Shown piece after piece: positions 17,428 through 26,480 of a DNA stretch of 47,008 bases (its first letter is position 1; every line of letters begins with the position of its first letter). The notes beneath the pieces are model-generated. The model did no database searches, was not told where the DNA came from, and was given only the letters and a program-made list of their open reading frames with translations. Source of the DNA: Sphingobacterium alimentarium (lineage in GTDB: Bacteria; Bacteroidota; Bacteroidia; Sphingobacteriales; Sphingobacteriaceae); contig NZ_SMBZ01000029.1 in NCBI RefSeq assembly GCF_004342685.1, positions 1-47,008 on the forward strand, read 5' to 3'. A program made the position numbers and the translations under genes.

Positions 17428-18417
17428 ATGAATCAATCCACATACTTAGTCCTCACATTCCTATTTGCTATTCTATCAATGGGTGCTCATGGGCAGACCT
17501 TGCTTAAAGAATCAAAAAATGAAAACCTAAAAATCCTGTTGATATCGGATTTGAATGATAGTTATGGTTCGGTTTCTTACAGTAAGGATGTGCATGAGGT
17601 TGTGAAGCGCGCCAAAGAAATTAACCCCGACCTGATCCTGTGCGGTGGTGATATGGTAGCGGGGCAAAAAGCTTCTTTGACGGCCTCACGTTTGGATTCG
17701 ATGTGGATGGCTTTTGATCGGGATGTGCTGGATCCTATTCACCAGTTGGGTATTCCATTTGGTTTTACGATGGGAAATCATGATGCCTCTCCAAGCTATC
17801 AGTTGGATAGAGCGGCTTCATATAAGTTCTGGTCCGCCAATAAGTACAAAGCAAATTTGACTTATGTGGATGATACGCACTTTCCTTATTACTTCTCTTA
17901 TATTAAGAATAATGTATTTTTCATCAGCTGGGATGCGTCATCGGCTGAAATTCCTGCCGCAGTAAAAGTATGGATGGAAAAACAATTGGCGTTACCAATA
18001 GCCTCGAAAGCCCGCGCGCGCATCGTGCTTGGGCATTTGCCGCTGTATGCTATAGTGGCGGCAAAAAATAAAAAGGGCGAGGTGTTGAGCGAAGCGGATG
18101 AAACATTCGAATTCTTGAAAAGAAATAACGTGGATATGTATATTTCGGGTCATCAGCATGCTTATTATCCGGCGACGAAGGAAAAGTTGACCTTATTGCA
18201 TGCAGGATGTCTAGGCGGAGGGCCTCGGCCGATTTTAGGTCATTCAGCTGCTGCAAAAAAGGCGTACGCGATTGTGGAAATCCCAAAACGTAAAGGCATC
18301 AAAAAAATTAAAATTACCGGTTTTGAACCGGCGAATCATCGGCATATACTTTTAGAATCTTTGCCCTACTCCGTCAATGGATTTAATGGCAGTGTCTATA
18401 AATGGTCTTCAAAGTAA
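17428..18417 (+). CDS. Secreted calcineurin-like metallophosphoesterase
   Basis: A 329-residue exported enzyme. Signal peptide residues 1-22 (ending MGAHGQ) are followed by the metal-site motifs in order: ISDLNDSYG near 40, CGGDMVAG near 75, MGNHDAS near 115, GHLPLYA near 200 and SGHQHAYYP near 240. Motif I is D-L-N rather than D-x-H, as in a known subgroup with SDLNxSYG, so I do not treat it as damaged. It should hydrolyse phosphoesters in the periplasm or at the surface; the substrate is unknown. A second, unrelated phosphoesterase follows in the same direction but beyond a terminator, so the two are probably not co-transcribed. Confidence 0.87.
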   Translation: MNQSTYLVLTFLFAILSMGAHGQTLLKESKNENLKILLISDLNDSYGSVSYSKDVHEVVKRAKEINPDLILCGGDMVAGQKASLTASRLDSMWMAFDRDVLDPIHQLGIPFGFTMGNHDASPSYQLDRAASYKFWSANKYKANLTYVDDTHFPYYFSYIKNNVFFISWDASSAEIPAAVKVWMEKQLALPIASKARARIVLGHLPLYAIVAAKNKKGEVLSEADETFEFLKRNNVDMYISGHQHAYYPATKEKLTLLHAGCLGGGPRPILGHSAAAKKAYAIVEIPKRKGIKKIKITGFEPANHRHILLESLPYSVNGFNGSVYKWSSK

Positions 18418-18480
18418 GCTAGTCGTACACATGTGCTTTAATATTTTAGGATTTTTTATCCTACACCTGACATGCCAGAG

Positions 18481-18505
18481 CTTCATGCTTCGGTATGAAG
18501 TTTTT
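18481..18505 (+). terminator. Terminator with TTCG tetraloop
   Basis: CTTCATGC, the stable loop TTCG and GTATGAAG form a tight hairpin followed by TTTTT. It ends transcription of the gene at 17428. Confidence 0.8.
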
Positions 18506-18546
18506 AATCGTCATTTTAACAAAATTTTTGAACTAAGGGTTTCAGA

Positions 18547-19608
18547 TTGCTTTTTAGTCTAGTTGCTGTTTTTTTCTCTTTGCCAGCTTGGGCTCAATTA
18601 AATACAGGTCCCTATGTGTTATACCATGGCGATAGCGTCTCGGTTGTTTCCATCAATGATTAGGAAGTGCACAAGCGCGTTTTGCACCATAAAGCACTTG
18701 AAAATGTCGAAGTCAAATTTGATGATCATCCAGACTGGAATTTTTCAGTTCCCTTAATGCAGTCAATAACTATCCTACCATCCGTTTCCAAACGTGCTGA
18801 TAAGATGCTTTTTGTATCCGATATCGAAGGCGAATTTGAGGCCTTAAGAAGTTTGTTGATTGCTGCTGAAGTCATAGACAAACAGTACAATTGGATTTTT
18901 GGGGATGGAAAGTTGATTTATTGTGGTGATCTATTTGATAGAGGAAAGAAAGTTCCAGAGCTTTTATGGCTCTTGTATTTATTAGAACAGAAAGCCGTGG
19001 ACAAGGGAGGGAAGGTGCATATTGTCTTGGGTAATCATGATATTATGAATCTCAGTGGAAATTTCAAATATGTAAATAGCAGCTTTCATATTGCTGCGGA
19101 GGCAATGGGATATGCGTATGAAGACTTATTCAGCAAGAGTACAGAGTTGGGTAGATGGCTAAGAAGTAAAAATCTGGTCGAAAAGTTGGATGATTTGTTG
19201 ATTGTGCATGCGAGTATTTCTCCTCAAGTTAATGCATTAAAGTTGTCTGTGCAGGATATAAATGAGTTAAGTAGAGGGTATTACGACCGATCGCAAGAGA
19301 CGAAAGGTCTTCAGGATACTTTGGAGGTGTTGTTTAATAGCAAAACTTCTCCTTTTTGGTATAGAGGCTATTTCAAGGAACCTTTTGTTAGTGAGGAAGA
19401 ATTAAATCAAACCTTGCAATTTTACGGGGTCAACAGCATCGTAGTAGGACATACTATTATGCCAGAAAATATAAGTTTTCGATTGGGTAATAGGGTATTG
19501 GGTGTACATGTCAATCATCATAAAGGACAGCATGAAGCTGCCTTGTATGAGCATGGTAAATGGTATAAGATTAATGATAAAAAGATAAAAAATTTGTTGT
19601 GTGAATAA
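18547..19608 (+). pseudogene. Shewanella-like PPP-type phosphatase, interrupted by an in-frame TAG
   Basis: The intact part (from 18667) has the PPP-phosphatase marks VSDIEGEFEALRSLL, IYCGDLFDRGKKV, VLGNHDIMNLSG and VVGHTIMPEN, plus a metal-ligand His in VNHH. Upstream in the same frame, from a TTG at 18547, lies a clear signal peptide (LLFSLVAVFFSLPAWAQL) and then GPYVLYHGDSVSVVSIND. A TAG at 18661-18663 separates this from EVHKRVLHHKALENVEV. The natural protein was therefore probably exported and about 350 residues long, with the TAG perhaps derived from CAG (Gln). No ATG precedes the signal peptide. Restarting at GTG 18667 would give a 313-residue enzyme without a signal. I call it an interrupted gene; a sequencing error at one base is the main alternative. 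Confidence 0.65.
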
Positions 19609-19646
19609 AGCAATACATCATCCTGGTCGTACCTAGTAAAAACATA

Positions 19647-19676
19647 AATCCCGAATTGAACCTTCGGGATTTTTTG
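19647..19676 (+). terminator. Rho-independent terminator
   Basis: AATCCCGAA and TTCGGGATT pair around a 7-nt loop, followed by TTTTT. It ends the phosphatase gene. Confidence 0.85.
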
Positions 19677-19677
19677 T

Positions 19678-19772
19678 TTATGATATTAAGGTGAAATCGA
19701 TTCGTCTTTTTTCCAGATCTACTTTCTTTACTTTGATTTGGACTTCGTCGCCCAGTTGGTAAACTTTTTTTT
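19678..19772 (-). pseudogene. Duplicate of the 3' end of rnr
   Basis: About 95 bp match the last 95 bp of the real rnr gene (21105-21199) at roughly 92%, in the same orientation. It encodes KVYQLGDEVQIKVKKVDLEK and the end of the protein up to the TAA at 19680-19678. Nearly all differences are at synonymous sites; one changes Gln to Arg. Similarity ends abruptly at about 19772. The two copies bracket the MBL-fold gene. Confidence 0.85.
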
Positions 19773-20027
19773 CGAATTCAAATTATAGCACAGTCTTTCG
19801 CTTGCAAATCAAAATAATGGGAATTTTCTGGTTTAACCTAGTATGACTTTGGATATTTTTTCTTTTTTAACTAAGGTTGTGTAGTTTGAATCGTATATAT
19901 TTGAGATATAGCAAACATTGAAAACCAAATAGATCTTGTATATGGAAACTGTTTTTTTACTTATAGTATAAATTAAAATTTAATTTTTCAAATAAAGAAA
20001 ATGCTGATATATTCCTAAAATTTATTT

Positions 20028-21047
20028 ATGAAAAGATTAATATTAACCCTATTTATGATAGGGACCTTTATTTCTACATTCGCTCAAAAAGACATAAAGG
20101 GTGAAAAAAAAGCACCTGTTTCAGAAGGAGTAACCCTAGTGCAGCGGTTGAATAAAACCTCACCATTCGATTTAGATGAAGAAAGATTGTCGCTTTTAAA
20201 AAGTATTGAAACGTACTCTGATCCTTATTCAGATCAAGCTTTCAAAGATTATATGAGTAAAAGTGGGGAGGAAGCAGAGGAGCTAGAGCGCACAGTTCCG
20301 ATTTATTATGCTTTCCGTGCCGCCTTTGATAAAGTACTTCATGAAGTGAAAACTACCAAAGTCAAAAAAGGAACTGTCGCGGTATGGATGCTTTATAATA
20401 TGGGGTTTGTGGTAAAAACTTCTTCGGGCTGTTTTGGTATAGATGTACATCATCGCTTAGCAGAAGATTTGGAGCCCTATCTTGATTTTCTCTGTATAAC
20501 ACATAATCACGGTGATCATGCCAATAAAAAGTTAATCCAAGCGATGCAACGCAAAGGAAAACCAGTGGTATCTAATTTCAATCAAGAAAGTCCGTTGTAT
20601 ATGTCGAAGACTGCAACTTCTTATACAATTGGAAATTTTACGATTCGTACTGATATTTCTGACCATCTTCTTGATCCTGCCTTGCCAGATTTCGTTATGC
20701 TCTTACGTATTGAATGTGGAAAAGATGCGGGGAATTTTTCGTTGTTGCATTGTGGGGATTCAGGATTTAACCCAGCGCATTTCAAAAATGTGCAAGGGCC
20801 GGTGAATATGGTAGTCTTACGTTGGGGTGCAGCAAGAGAAAATAATATTCTCGGAAATGGTGAAGGACAAGTGCAGACAAAATATGCTATTTTATCTCAT
20901 TTATTAGAGTTGGCGCATAAACCTTATCCAAAAGGGCAGGCCTCCATTACTCAAACTTTAAAACACCTGCCTCATGTCAAATGCGAAAATACCATTATCC
21001 CTTTTTGGGGAGAGAAGCTCTTATGGAAAAATGGAAAATTGCAGTAG
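20028..21047 (+). CDS. Secreted MBL-fold hydrolase (UlaG-like)
   Basis: A 339-residue exported protein. Signal peptide residues 1-19 (MKRLILTLFMIGTFISTFA) are followed by a linker of about 90 residues and a metallo-beta-lactamase fold. The metal motif is CITHNHGDHANKK (HxHxDH), with later ligands in DISDHLLDP and LLHCGDSGFNP. UlaG-type members often act on lactones or phosphodiesters; the substrate here is unknown. The gene lies between two copies of the rnr 3' end, with a bidirectional terminator between its stop and rnr, which suggests arrival or rearrangement by recombination. A candidate -7 box (TATATTTG) lies near 19895-19905, leaving a leader of over 100 nt. Confidence 0.8.
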   Translation: MKRLILTLFMIGTFISTFAQKDIKGEKKAPVSEGVTLVQRLNKTSPFDLDEERLSLLKSIETYSDPYSDQAFKDYMSKSGEEAEELERTVPIYYAFRAAFDKVLHEVKTTKVKKGTVAVWMLYNMGFVVKTSSGCFGIDVHHRLAEDLEPYLDFLCITHNHGDHANKKLIQAMQRKGKPVVSNFNQESPLYMSKTATSYTIGNFTIRTDISDHLLDPALPDFVMLLRIECGKDAGNFSLLHCGDSGFNPAHFKNVQGPVNMVVLRWGAARENNILGNGEGQVQTKYAILSHLLELAHKPYPKGQASITQTLKHLPHVKCENTIIPFWGEKLLWKNGKLQ

Positions 21048-21070
21048 AATAGCTTTATGCTTCCATATAT

Positions 21071-21103
21071 ACATAAAGAGCGCTTAAAAGCGCTCTTTTA
21101 TGT
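21071..21103. terminator. Bidirectional terminator between the MBL gene and rnr
   Basis: ACATAAAGAGCGCTT and AAGCGCTCTTTTATGT pair along nearly their full length with one bulge. A and T tracts flank the GC core, so it serves both convergent genes. Confidence 0.85.
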
Positions 21104-21104
21104 A

Positions 21105-23234
21105 TTATGATATTAATGTAAAATCGATTTGTCTTTTTTCCAGATCTACTTTCTTCACTTTGATTTGAACTTCGTCGCCTAGTTGGTAAACTTTCTTTTT
21201 GCGCTGCCCGATGATGGCGTAATTCTTTTCGTCCAAGGTATAGAAGTCATCCGTGATATCACGTAAACGTACCATACCTTCGCACTTATTCTCTTGTATT
21301 TCTACATACATTCCCCATTCCGTCACGCCAGATACGATTCCTGTATATTCTACGCCTACTTGATCCTGTAAGAATTCAGCTTGCTTGTATTTGATAGAAG
21401 CACGTTCAGCTTCTGCAGCTTTTTTCTCCATTTGTGAGGAATGCTCTGCCAGTTTTTCATAATGTTCAGTATTCACTTTTGTGCCTCCGTCCAAATAATG
21501 TTGCAGCAATCGGTGTACCATAACATCCGGATAGCGTCGGATAGGGGAGGTGAAGTGCGTGTAGTAGTCAAATGCCAATCCATAATGCGATGTGCCTTTG
21601 GTGGTGTATATGGCCTTCGCCATCGAGCGAATTGCTAATGATGTCAACAAATTCTGCTCTCTGCTACCTTCAATCTTTGTCATCAAGGTGTTTAAAGATT
21701 TTGCAGCTTCTTTGTCTGTGCGGGTATTTAGCTTATGGCCAAAACGTGCCGCGAAATTCGAGAAAGTATTTAATGTGTCTATATTGGGCACATCGTGAAA
21801 ACGGTATATAAATCCAAGCTTGTTCTTTCCTTTGCCTTGTTTGCCGATGTATTCAGCTACTTTACGGTTCGCTAATAGCATAAAGTCTTCGATAAGCTTG
21901 TGCGCATCTTTACGTACTTTGGTATATACCCCGAGTGGTTTACCATTTTCGTCGAGATGGAATTTCACCTCTTCACTTTCAAAACTTATCGCGCCATTTT
22001 TAAATTTTCGCTCGCGGAGGATGTAAGCCAGTTCATTGAGTTTTAAAATCTCTTCCGCGTGATCGCCAGATTTGTTCTCAATGATTTCTTGGGCCTCTTC
22101 ATAACTAAAGCGGCGATCCGAGTGAATAACCGTACGACCAAACCATTCGGTGATTACATTGGCTTTATCGTCCATTTCGAATACAGCTGAAAAAGTGAGC
22201 TTATCTTCATTTGGTCTCAACGAGCACAAATTATTGGAAAGTCTCTCAGGTAGCATAGGAATTACGCGATCTACCAGATATACGGAAGTACCACGTTGAA
22301 ATGCTTCCTTATCCAATGTAGATTCTGGAGTCACATAGTGTGATACATCCGCAATGTGAACACCTATTTCATAATTACCATTTTCCAGTGTTTGAAATGA
22401 TATGGCATCATCAAAATCTTTCGCGTCAAAGGGGTCAATCGTAAATGTCAGAATATTTCTGAAATCTCGACGTTTGGCAATTTCCTCTGGCGTAATTTCC
22501 TCGGATATTTCTTCGGCAGCTTTTTCTACAGCTTTTGGGAATTCCAGCGGAAATCCAAAGTCCGCAAGAATTGCATTCATCTCGGTGTTATTTTCTCCTT
22601 TTTTACCAAGAACAGTTTTAACTTTTCCGATTGGATTCTTCGCATTCTTCGGCCATTCGATGATGGAGACAACGACCTTCTCACCGTTCTTTGCTCCATT
22701 TAGATTGTCGAGCGGAATGAAAATATCGTTGAGCATTTTTCTGTCATCCGCTAAGAAGAAAGCATAGCTCTGGGAGACGTCAATGGTACCTGTAAAATCT
22801 GTCTTCGCACGTTGTAAAATCTCGATGATTTCACCTTCTCTCTTTTTGCCTTTTTTACGTTCGTACACGTGCACTTTTACCGTGTCGCCATGGAGTGCTT
22901 GGCGGAGTTTTCGAGGTGCGACAAACACGTCGTTCTCTAGCTCATCTTCCGGCACAATATAGGCTGATCCGTCGGCTGTCATATCGACAGTTCCGGTGAC
23001 GTAGACTTTCAGTTGGCGCAGTTTGAATTTTCCTATTTCGGGTTGTTGGAAGTGACCTTGTTTCGAGGAGTCACTTAATATATCAGCGATAGTAGCTTTA
23101 GAATCTGAATCAGTAATGTTGAGTTTGGCTGCTACTTGTTTGTAGTTCATTAATTGATTGTCGTTCTTTTCAAACACATCAACTATCAGTTGGGTCAATA
23201 CATCTTTATACGGATTCTCTTTTTTGCTCTTCAT
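21105..23234 (-). CDS. rnr: Ribonuclease R
   Basis: A 709-residue 3'-5' exoribonuclease that degrades structured RNA in the cytoplasm. In order: an N-terminal helix-turn-helix-like region (QLIVDVFEKNDNQLMNYKQV), a cold-shock domain (VTGTVDMTADGSAYIV), the RNB catalytic domain with the Asp cluster DPFDAKDFDDAIS, the HYVTPESTLDKEAFQRGTS and LDRVIPMLPE-like region (here VDRVIPMLPERLS), HFTSPIRRYPDVMVHR, and a C-terminal S1 domain (YTGIVSGVTEWGMYVE). It lacks a long basic tail. The last 95 bp are duplicated at 19678-19772. A -7 box TACCTTCG lies 37 nt upstream. Confidence 0.95.
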   Translation of the reverse strand: MKSKKENPYKDVLTQLIVDVFEKNDNQLMNYKQVAAKLNITDSDSKATIADILSDSSKQGHFQQPEIGKFKLRQLKVYVTGTVDMTADGSAYIVPEDELENDVFVAPRKLRQALHGDTVKVHVYERKKGKKREGEIIEILQRAKTDFTGTIDVSQSYAFFLADDRKMLNDIFIPLDNLNGAKNGEKVVVSIIEWPKNAKNPIGKVKTVLGKKGENNTEMNAILADFGFPLEFPKAVEKAAEEISEEITPEEIAKRRDFRNILTFTIDPFDAKDFDDAISFQTLENGNYEIGVHIADVSHYVTPESTLDKEAFQRGTSVYLVDRVIPMLPERLSNNLCSLRPNEDKLTFSAVFEMDDKANVITEWFGRTVIHSDRRFSYEEAQEIIENKSGDHAEEILKLNELAYILRERKFKNGAISFESEEVKFHLDENGKPLGVYTKVRKDAHKLIEDFMLLANRKVAEYIGKQGKGKNKLGFIYRFHDVPNIDTLNTFSNFAARFGHKLNTRTDKEAAKSLNTLMTKIEGSREQNLLTSLAIRSMAKAIYTTKGTSHYGLAFDYYTHFTSPIRRYPDVMVHRLLQHYLDGGTKVNTEHYEKLAEHSSQMEKKAAEAERASIKYKQAEFLQDQVGVEYTGIVSGVTEWGMYVEIQENKCEGMVRLRDITDDFYTLDEKNYAIIGQRKKKVYQLGDEVQIKVKKVDLEKRQIDFTLIS

Positions 23235-23270
23235 ATGGAGTCGTCTTTTATTTATTATTTGAAGTTGTAA

Positions 23271-23278
23271 CGAAGGTA
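23271..23278 (-). promoter_or_regulatory. Candidate -7 box of rnr
   Basis: TACCTTCG on the minus strand is one base off TAnnTTTG, about 37 nt before the rnr ATG. Confidence 0.4.
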
Positions 23279-23735
23279 GGGTAGAAGCATAAACTCATCT
23301 ATTATCATCCTTCATAAACCACACACTAATATACAACAATGCTGCCAGACTTCGTGTGTTTTTGTGGCTTAATCCGCTAATGAAAGGGAGTAAAATATTT
23401 TTGTGTATTAAAATTTTATTTTAGCATAATTAACTATCTCAATATTAATATATTATTTACTATAAATGCTAAACATATAGTCTGTTTATAGCGTATTGAG
23501 GCAGCTTTTTGTTTAATGTGGTTTGGGTAGGTAAAAACATGATGATTTTTATATAAATTAAGTAATTGTTTTAGCTTATGTATAATTCTGTGAAATAGAA
23601 TGTTATAATATTTTTTTGCTAAAATACAACGATGTATTTTTTAATAAAATGAGTCTGAAAATCGAGCAAAAAGAAAGGATAGTCCAACGAAAATGATTTC
23701 AATGGAGCATGTAGAAATGATGGGATGAAATGTAC
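23279..23735. other. Non-coding AT-rich region between rnr and the Fur-family gene
   Basis: About 460 bp with no reading frame that looks like protein on either strand, no strong hairpin and no RNA gene that I can recognise. The composition is very AT-rich from 23390 to 23660. Confidence 0.4.
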
Positions 23736-24203
23736 TTAAATTGCTATTTCAGCATTACAAGAGTCGCAGATACCTACTGCATTGATGGCAATGGAATGTA
23801 AAGAGAAATTGTTGGGAAGATTGAATTTGGGGATTGCAACTTCATCCAGACAAAATACACTATTGCATACCGAACAGATGAAGTGTACATGCTGATCATG
23901 GTGGTGGTCCGCCGAGCATTTGGTCGAACAGATGGCGTAAGTAGCTGTGCCGTGCAAGTCGAGCACCTTATGCAAAATTCCTTTCTCCTCAAACGAAGCA
24001 AGTATCCTGTATAAGGTCACACGGTCTATTTCTGATCCGAAAACTTTCTCCAATTCGGGTTGATTGATTGCTGTCTTTTTGTCAGCTATCACCTGAAGAA
24101 CACGTAGACGAGGTTTAGTTACCTTGAGCCCATTAGCCTTTAGTAGCTGATTGAAATCTGTGGTATGTGTATGCTGATGATCCTCGTGTTGCGGTGTTTT
24201 CAT
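23736..24203 (-). CDS. Fur-family metalloregulator
   Basis: A 155-residue repressor of the Fur/Zur/PerR family. A His-rich start (EDHQHTHTTD) precedes the winged helix (KPRLRVLQVIADKKTAINQP, then EIDRVTLYRILASFEEKG). The dimerisation and metal part has HHHDQHVHFIC, with C110-x2-C113 and C146-x2-C149 as the structural zinc site. These residues fit Zur or Fur; the His-rich N-terminus slightly favours zinc sensing, but sequence alone cannot decide. It is monocistronic and followed by about 500 bp of empty DNA. In the opposite direction lies the aldolase terminator. It would repress metal-uptake genes when loaded with metal; no target is visible nearby. Confidence 0.85.
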   Translation of the reverse strand: MKTPQHEDHQHTHTTDFNQLLKANGLKVTKPRLRVLQVIADKKTAINQPELEKVFGSEIDRVTLYRILASFEEKGILHKVLDLHGTATYAICSTKCSADHHHDQHVHFICSVCNSVFCLDEVAIPKFNLPNNFSLHSIAINAVGICDSCNAEIAI

Positions 24204-24238
24204 AACTGTAAATTTACGAATTATTGCTGGTAAAATAA

Positions 24239-24266
24239 AGCCTCTCCAGCAGGTGCGGGAGAGGCT
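24239..24266 (-). terminator. Rho-independent terminator of the aldolase gene
   Basis: AGCCTCTCC and GGAGAGGCT pair perfectly. On the minus strand a T-rich stretch follows. Confidence 0.8.
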
Positions 24267-24291
24267 CTCAAGCAGCGTATGCTGTGTTAGA

Positions 24292-24951
24292 TTATTTACC
24301 AGAAGCTTTGGCGTGATCTGCTAAAAATTGAGCCAATCCGCTATCAGTTAATGGGTGTTTTAATAATGCTGTAATTACGGATAAAGGTCCTGTCATCACA
24401 TCAGCACCAATCTTAGCACATCCCAATAAGTGTGCACTGTGACGTACAGATGCTGCTAGAATTTCTGTTTTGAAACCGTAGTTGTCATAGATCAAACGAA
24501 TCTCTTCGATCAGACCAAGACCATCCACAGATATATCATCCAAGCGACCTACAAAAGGTGATACATAAGTAGCGCCCGCTTTTGCAGCCAATAAAGCTTG
24601 ACCAGCAGAGAATACTAATGTACAGTTCGTTTTGATACCTTTTTGGCTAAAATATTTGATCGCTTTCACACCGTCTTTGATCATAGGGATTTTAACTACG
24701 ATTTTTGAATCCAAAGCTGCTAATGCTTCACCTTCTTTGATCATGTTTTCGTAGTCAGTAGCAATTACTTCAGCACTAACGTCACCATCCACGATATCAC
24801 AAATAGCTTTGTAGTGGTTGATAACGTTCTCTTCACCAGAGATACCTTCTTTGGCCATTAAGCTCGGATTTGTAGTGACACCGTCTAATACACCTAAGTC
24901 TTGTGCTTCTTTAATTTGAGCCAAATTGGCTGTGTCTATAAAAAACTTCAT
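24292..24951 (-). CDS. fsa: Transaldolase / fructose-6-phosphate aldolase-like protein
   Basis: A 219-residue single-domain TIM barrel of the MipB/TalC subgroup, much shorter than classical transaldolase (about 320). Motifs: [38 protein letters not shown] with the Schiff-base Lys at residue 87, [17 protein letters not shown] and [11 protein letters not shown]. The family includes both fructose-6-phosphate aldolases and true transaldolases, so the activity could be either; in Bacteroidetes it may serve as the transaldolase of the pentose phosphate pathway. It is a single gene with its own -7 box and terminator. Confidence 0.88.
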   Translation of the reverse strand: MKFFIDTANLAQIKEAQDLGVLDGVTTNPSLMAKEGISGEENVINHYKAICDIVDGDVSAEVIATDYENMIKEGEALAALDSKIVVKIPMIKDGVKAIKYFSQKGIKTNCTLVFSAGQALLAAKAGATYVSPFVGRLDDISVDGLGLIEEIRLIYDNYGFKTEILAASVRHSAHLLGCAKIGADVMTGPLSVITALLKHPLTDSGLAQFLADHAKASGK

Positions 24952-25004
24952 GTTTAGTTTGTTGATTATTATTAAAATAAAACTATCTATTATATTAGCT
25001 GTTA

Positions 25005-25012
25005 CAAAGGTA
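25005..25012 (-). promoter_or_regulatory. -7 box of the aldolase gene
   Basis: TACCTTTG on the minus strand fits TAnnTTTG exactly, 54 nt before the ATG. Confidence 0.5.
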
Positions 25013-25046
25013 GTTATTTATTCATATTAAAAGTTATATTGTCTGC

Positions 25047-26291
25047 ATGGAAATTTTACGGTCCTTGCGCTATCGGAACTTTAGATTGCATACCATAGGA
25101 CAGTCTTTATCCTTACTAGGGACTTGGATGCAGCGTATAGCTATTAGTTGGCTCGTGTATGAGCTCACCAACTCCGTTTTTTGGTTAGGTTTTGTATCCT
25201 TTGTGTCCTTGGTGCCTTCGTTGGTGTTGTCTCCTTTCATTGGATCTTTTGTAGACAAGCGGTCGCGCTATAAGCTGGTCGTGTGGACACAAATTTTGCT
25301 GATGATTCAGGCAGGCGCGCTGGCTTTGCTGGTCTATTTGGGTTGGGAATCTGTGGTTTGGCTCTGTTTATTGGGATTTGTGCAAGGCGTCATCAATGCT
25401 TTTGATGTATTGGGCAGGCAGGCCTTATTGTCTTCGTTGATCGATAATCGCAAAGATTTGCCCAATGCGATAGCCTTAAATTCATCTGTATTTAATGCTG
25501 CTCGGATGGTAGGACCAGCTATAGGAGGCCTTCTGTTGAGTACATATGGAGAATTTGTTTGTTTTTTGATGAATTTTTTGAGTTTTATCCCAGTGCTGAC
25601 TACGTTGTCGTTGATGAAAGTGGTGGAGAGGCCAATTGCTACGCTAAATGCACGTTCCACGTGGCAAGGGCTCAAAGATGGCTTTGATTATCTAAAACGT
25701 TCGCCGCATATCGCTTCCTTAATCATCATCATGGCTTTCTCCAGTTTATTTGTGATTCCGTATACGTCCCTGCTACCTGCAGTAGCACGAGATCTGTTCA
25801 ATGGTGACGAAAGAACTTTTTCGTGGTTTGAATCTGCAGCAGGATTAGGTGCCATGATTGGTGCTATTCGAATGGCAAGCCTTAAATCCGGCGAAAATCT
25901 GCGCTATCGGGTGATGTTTTCTGCTTTGATGATGGGGATTTCCTTGTTGCTATTGGCATATGCGCATTATCTACCTTCTGCCATATTCTTTACAGTAGCT
26001 GTATCCTTTGGCATGATGATGCAAAATTCCAGCATCAACACATATATTCAGACGCACTCCATGTCCGCTTATAGGGCGCGTATAATGTCTTATTACGTCA
26101 TGGCATTCCAAGGTATATTTCCTATTGGCTCACTACTGACGGGTGCGATAGCCGAAGCCGTAGGGCTTAAAAATGCATTATACATCATGGGTGGTGTAGC
26201 TGTCATCATATCGATATCTTTTTATATCTACCTGCGACTGCATTTGCAACGTAAGCTATTCAAAATTGATTATTCCCGCTGGAAAAGGTAG
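25047..26291 (+). CDS. MFS exporter (enterobactin-exporter-like)
   Basis: A 414-residue inner-membrane transporter with about 12 membrane helices. The start MEILRSLRYRNFRLHTIGQSLS and the loop GSFVDKRSRYKLVVW, followed by NSSVFNAARMVGPAIGGLLL, are typical of the MFS_3 group that contains the EntS exporter and related permeases. Its cargo is unknown. It diverges from the aldolase gene, sharing a 95-bp intergenic region, and is followed within 11 nt by a short repeat element with inverted ends. The last residues are basic (KLFKIDYSRWKR). Confidence 0.85.
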   Translation: MEILRSLRYRNFRLHTIGQSLSLLGTWMQRIAISWLVYELTNSVFWLGFVSFVSLVPSLVLSPFIGSFVDKRSRYKLVVWTQILLMIQAGALALLVYLGWESVVWLCLLGFVQGVINAFDVLGRQALLSSLIDNRKDLPNAIALNSSVFNAARMVGPAIGGLLLSTYGEFVCFLMNFLSFIPVLTTLSLMKVVERPIATLNARSTWQGLKDGFDYLKRSPHIASLIIIMAFSSLFVIPYTSLLPAVARDLFNGDERTFSWFESAAGLGAMIGAIRMASLKSGENLRYRVMFSALMMGISLLLLAYAHYLPSAIFFTVAVSFGMMMQNSSINTYIQTHSMSAYRARIMSYYVMAFQGIFPIGSLLTGAIAEAVGLKNALYIMGGVAVIISISFYIYLRLHLQRKLFKIDYSRWKR

Positions 26292-26301
26292 CAGGATAAT
26301 A

Positions 26302-26472
26302 GAAACTGTCTAAAAAGGTATATTAAAACTAGTAGCATCATTTCGACCAACGGGAGAAATCTAACAAGATGAATCTTAAACGTTATAAATCATAAAGTTT
26401 GCTTATTTATGCTTTTAGATTTCTCCTTGTTCCTCGTAGAAGACAGATCAGTTTACTTTTTAGACAGCTTTT
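26302..26472. mobile_element. Small non-autonomous element with IS1182-like ends and an internal palindrome
   Basis: About 171 bp bounded by inverted repeats: GAAACTGTCTAAAAAGGTA on the left, and on the right the complement of AAAAGCTGTCTAAAAAGTA. These ends resemble those of the insertion sequence at 8289-10086 (GACCGTCTAAAAAGG and GCTGTCCAAAAATG). Inside is a second inverted pair, GGGAGAAATCT near 26353-26363 and AGATTTCTCC near 26417-26426. There is no reading frame. I infer a MITE-like relic mobilised by an IS1182-type transposase. Confidence 0.55.
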
Positions 26473-26480
26473 CGAGATGT

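Noticed and set aside
17428..18417. Apparent loss of the His in metal motif I of the phosphoesterase (D-L-N instead of D-x-H)
   Set aside because: A recognised subgroup carries SDLNxSYG with the other motifs intact, as here, so it is not evidence of inactivation.
23279..23735. Possible small RNA or gene in the 460-bp gap
   Set aside because: I see no promoter-terminator pair, no stable fold and no protein-like frame.
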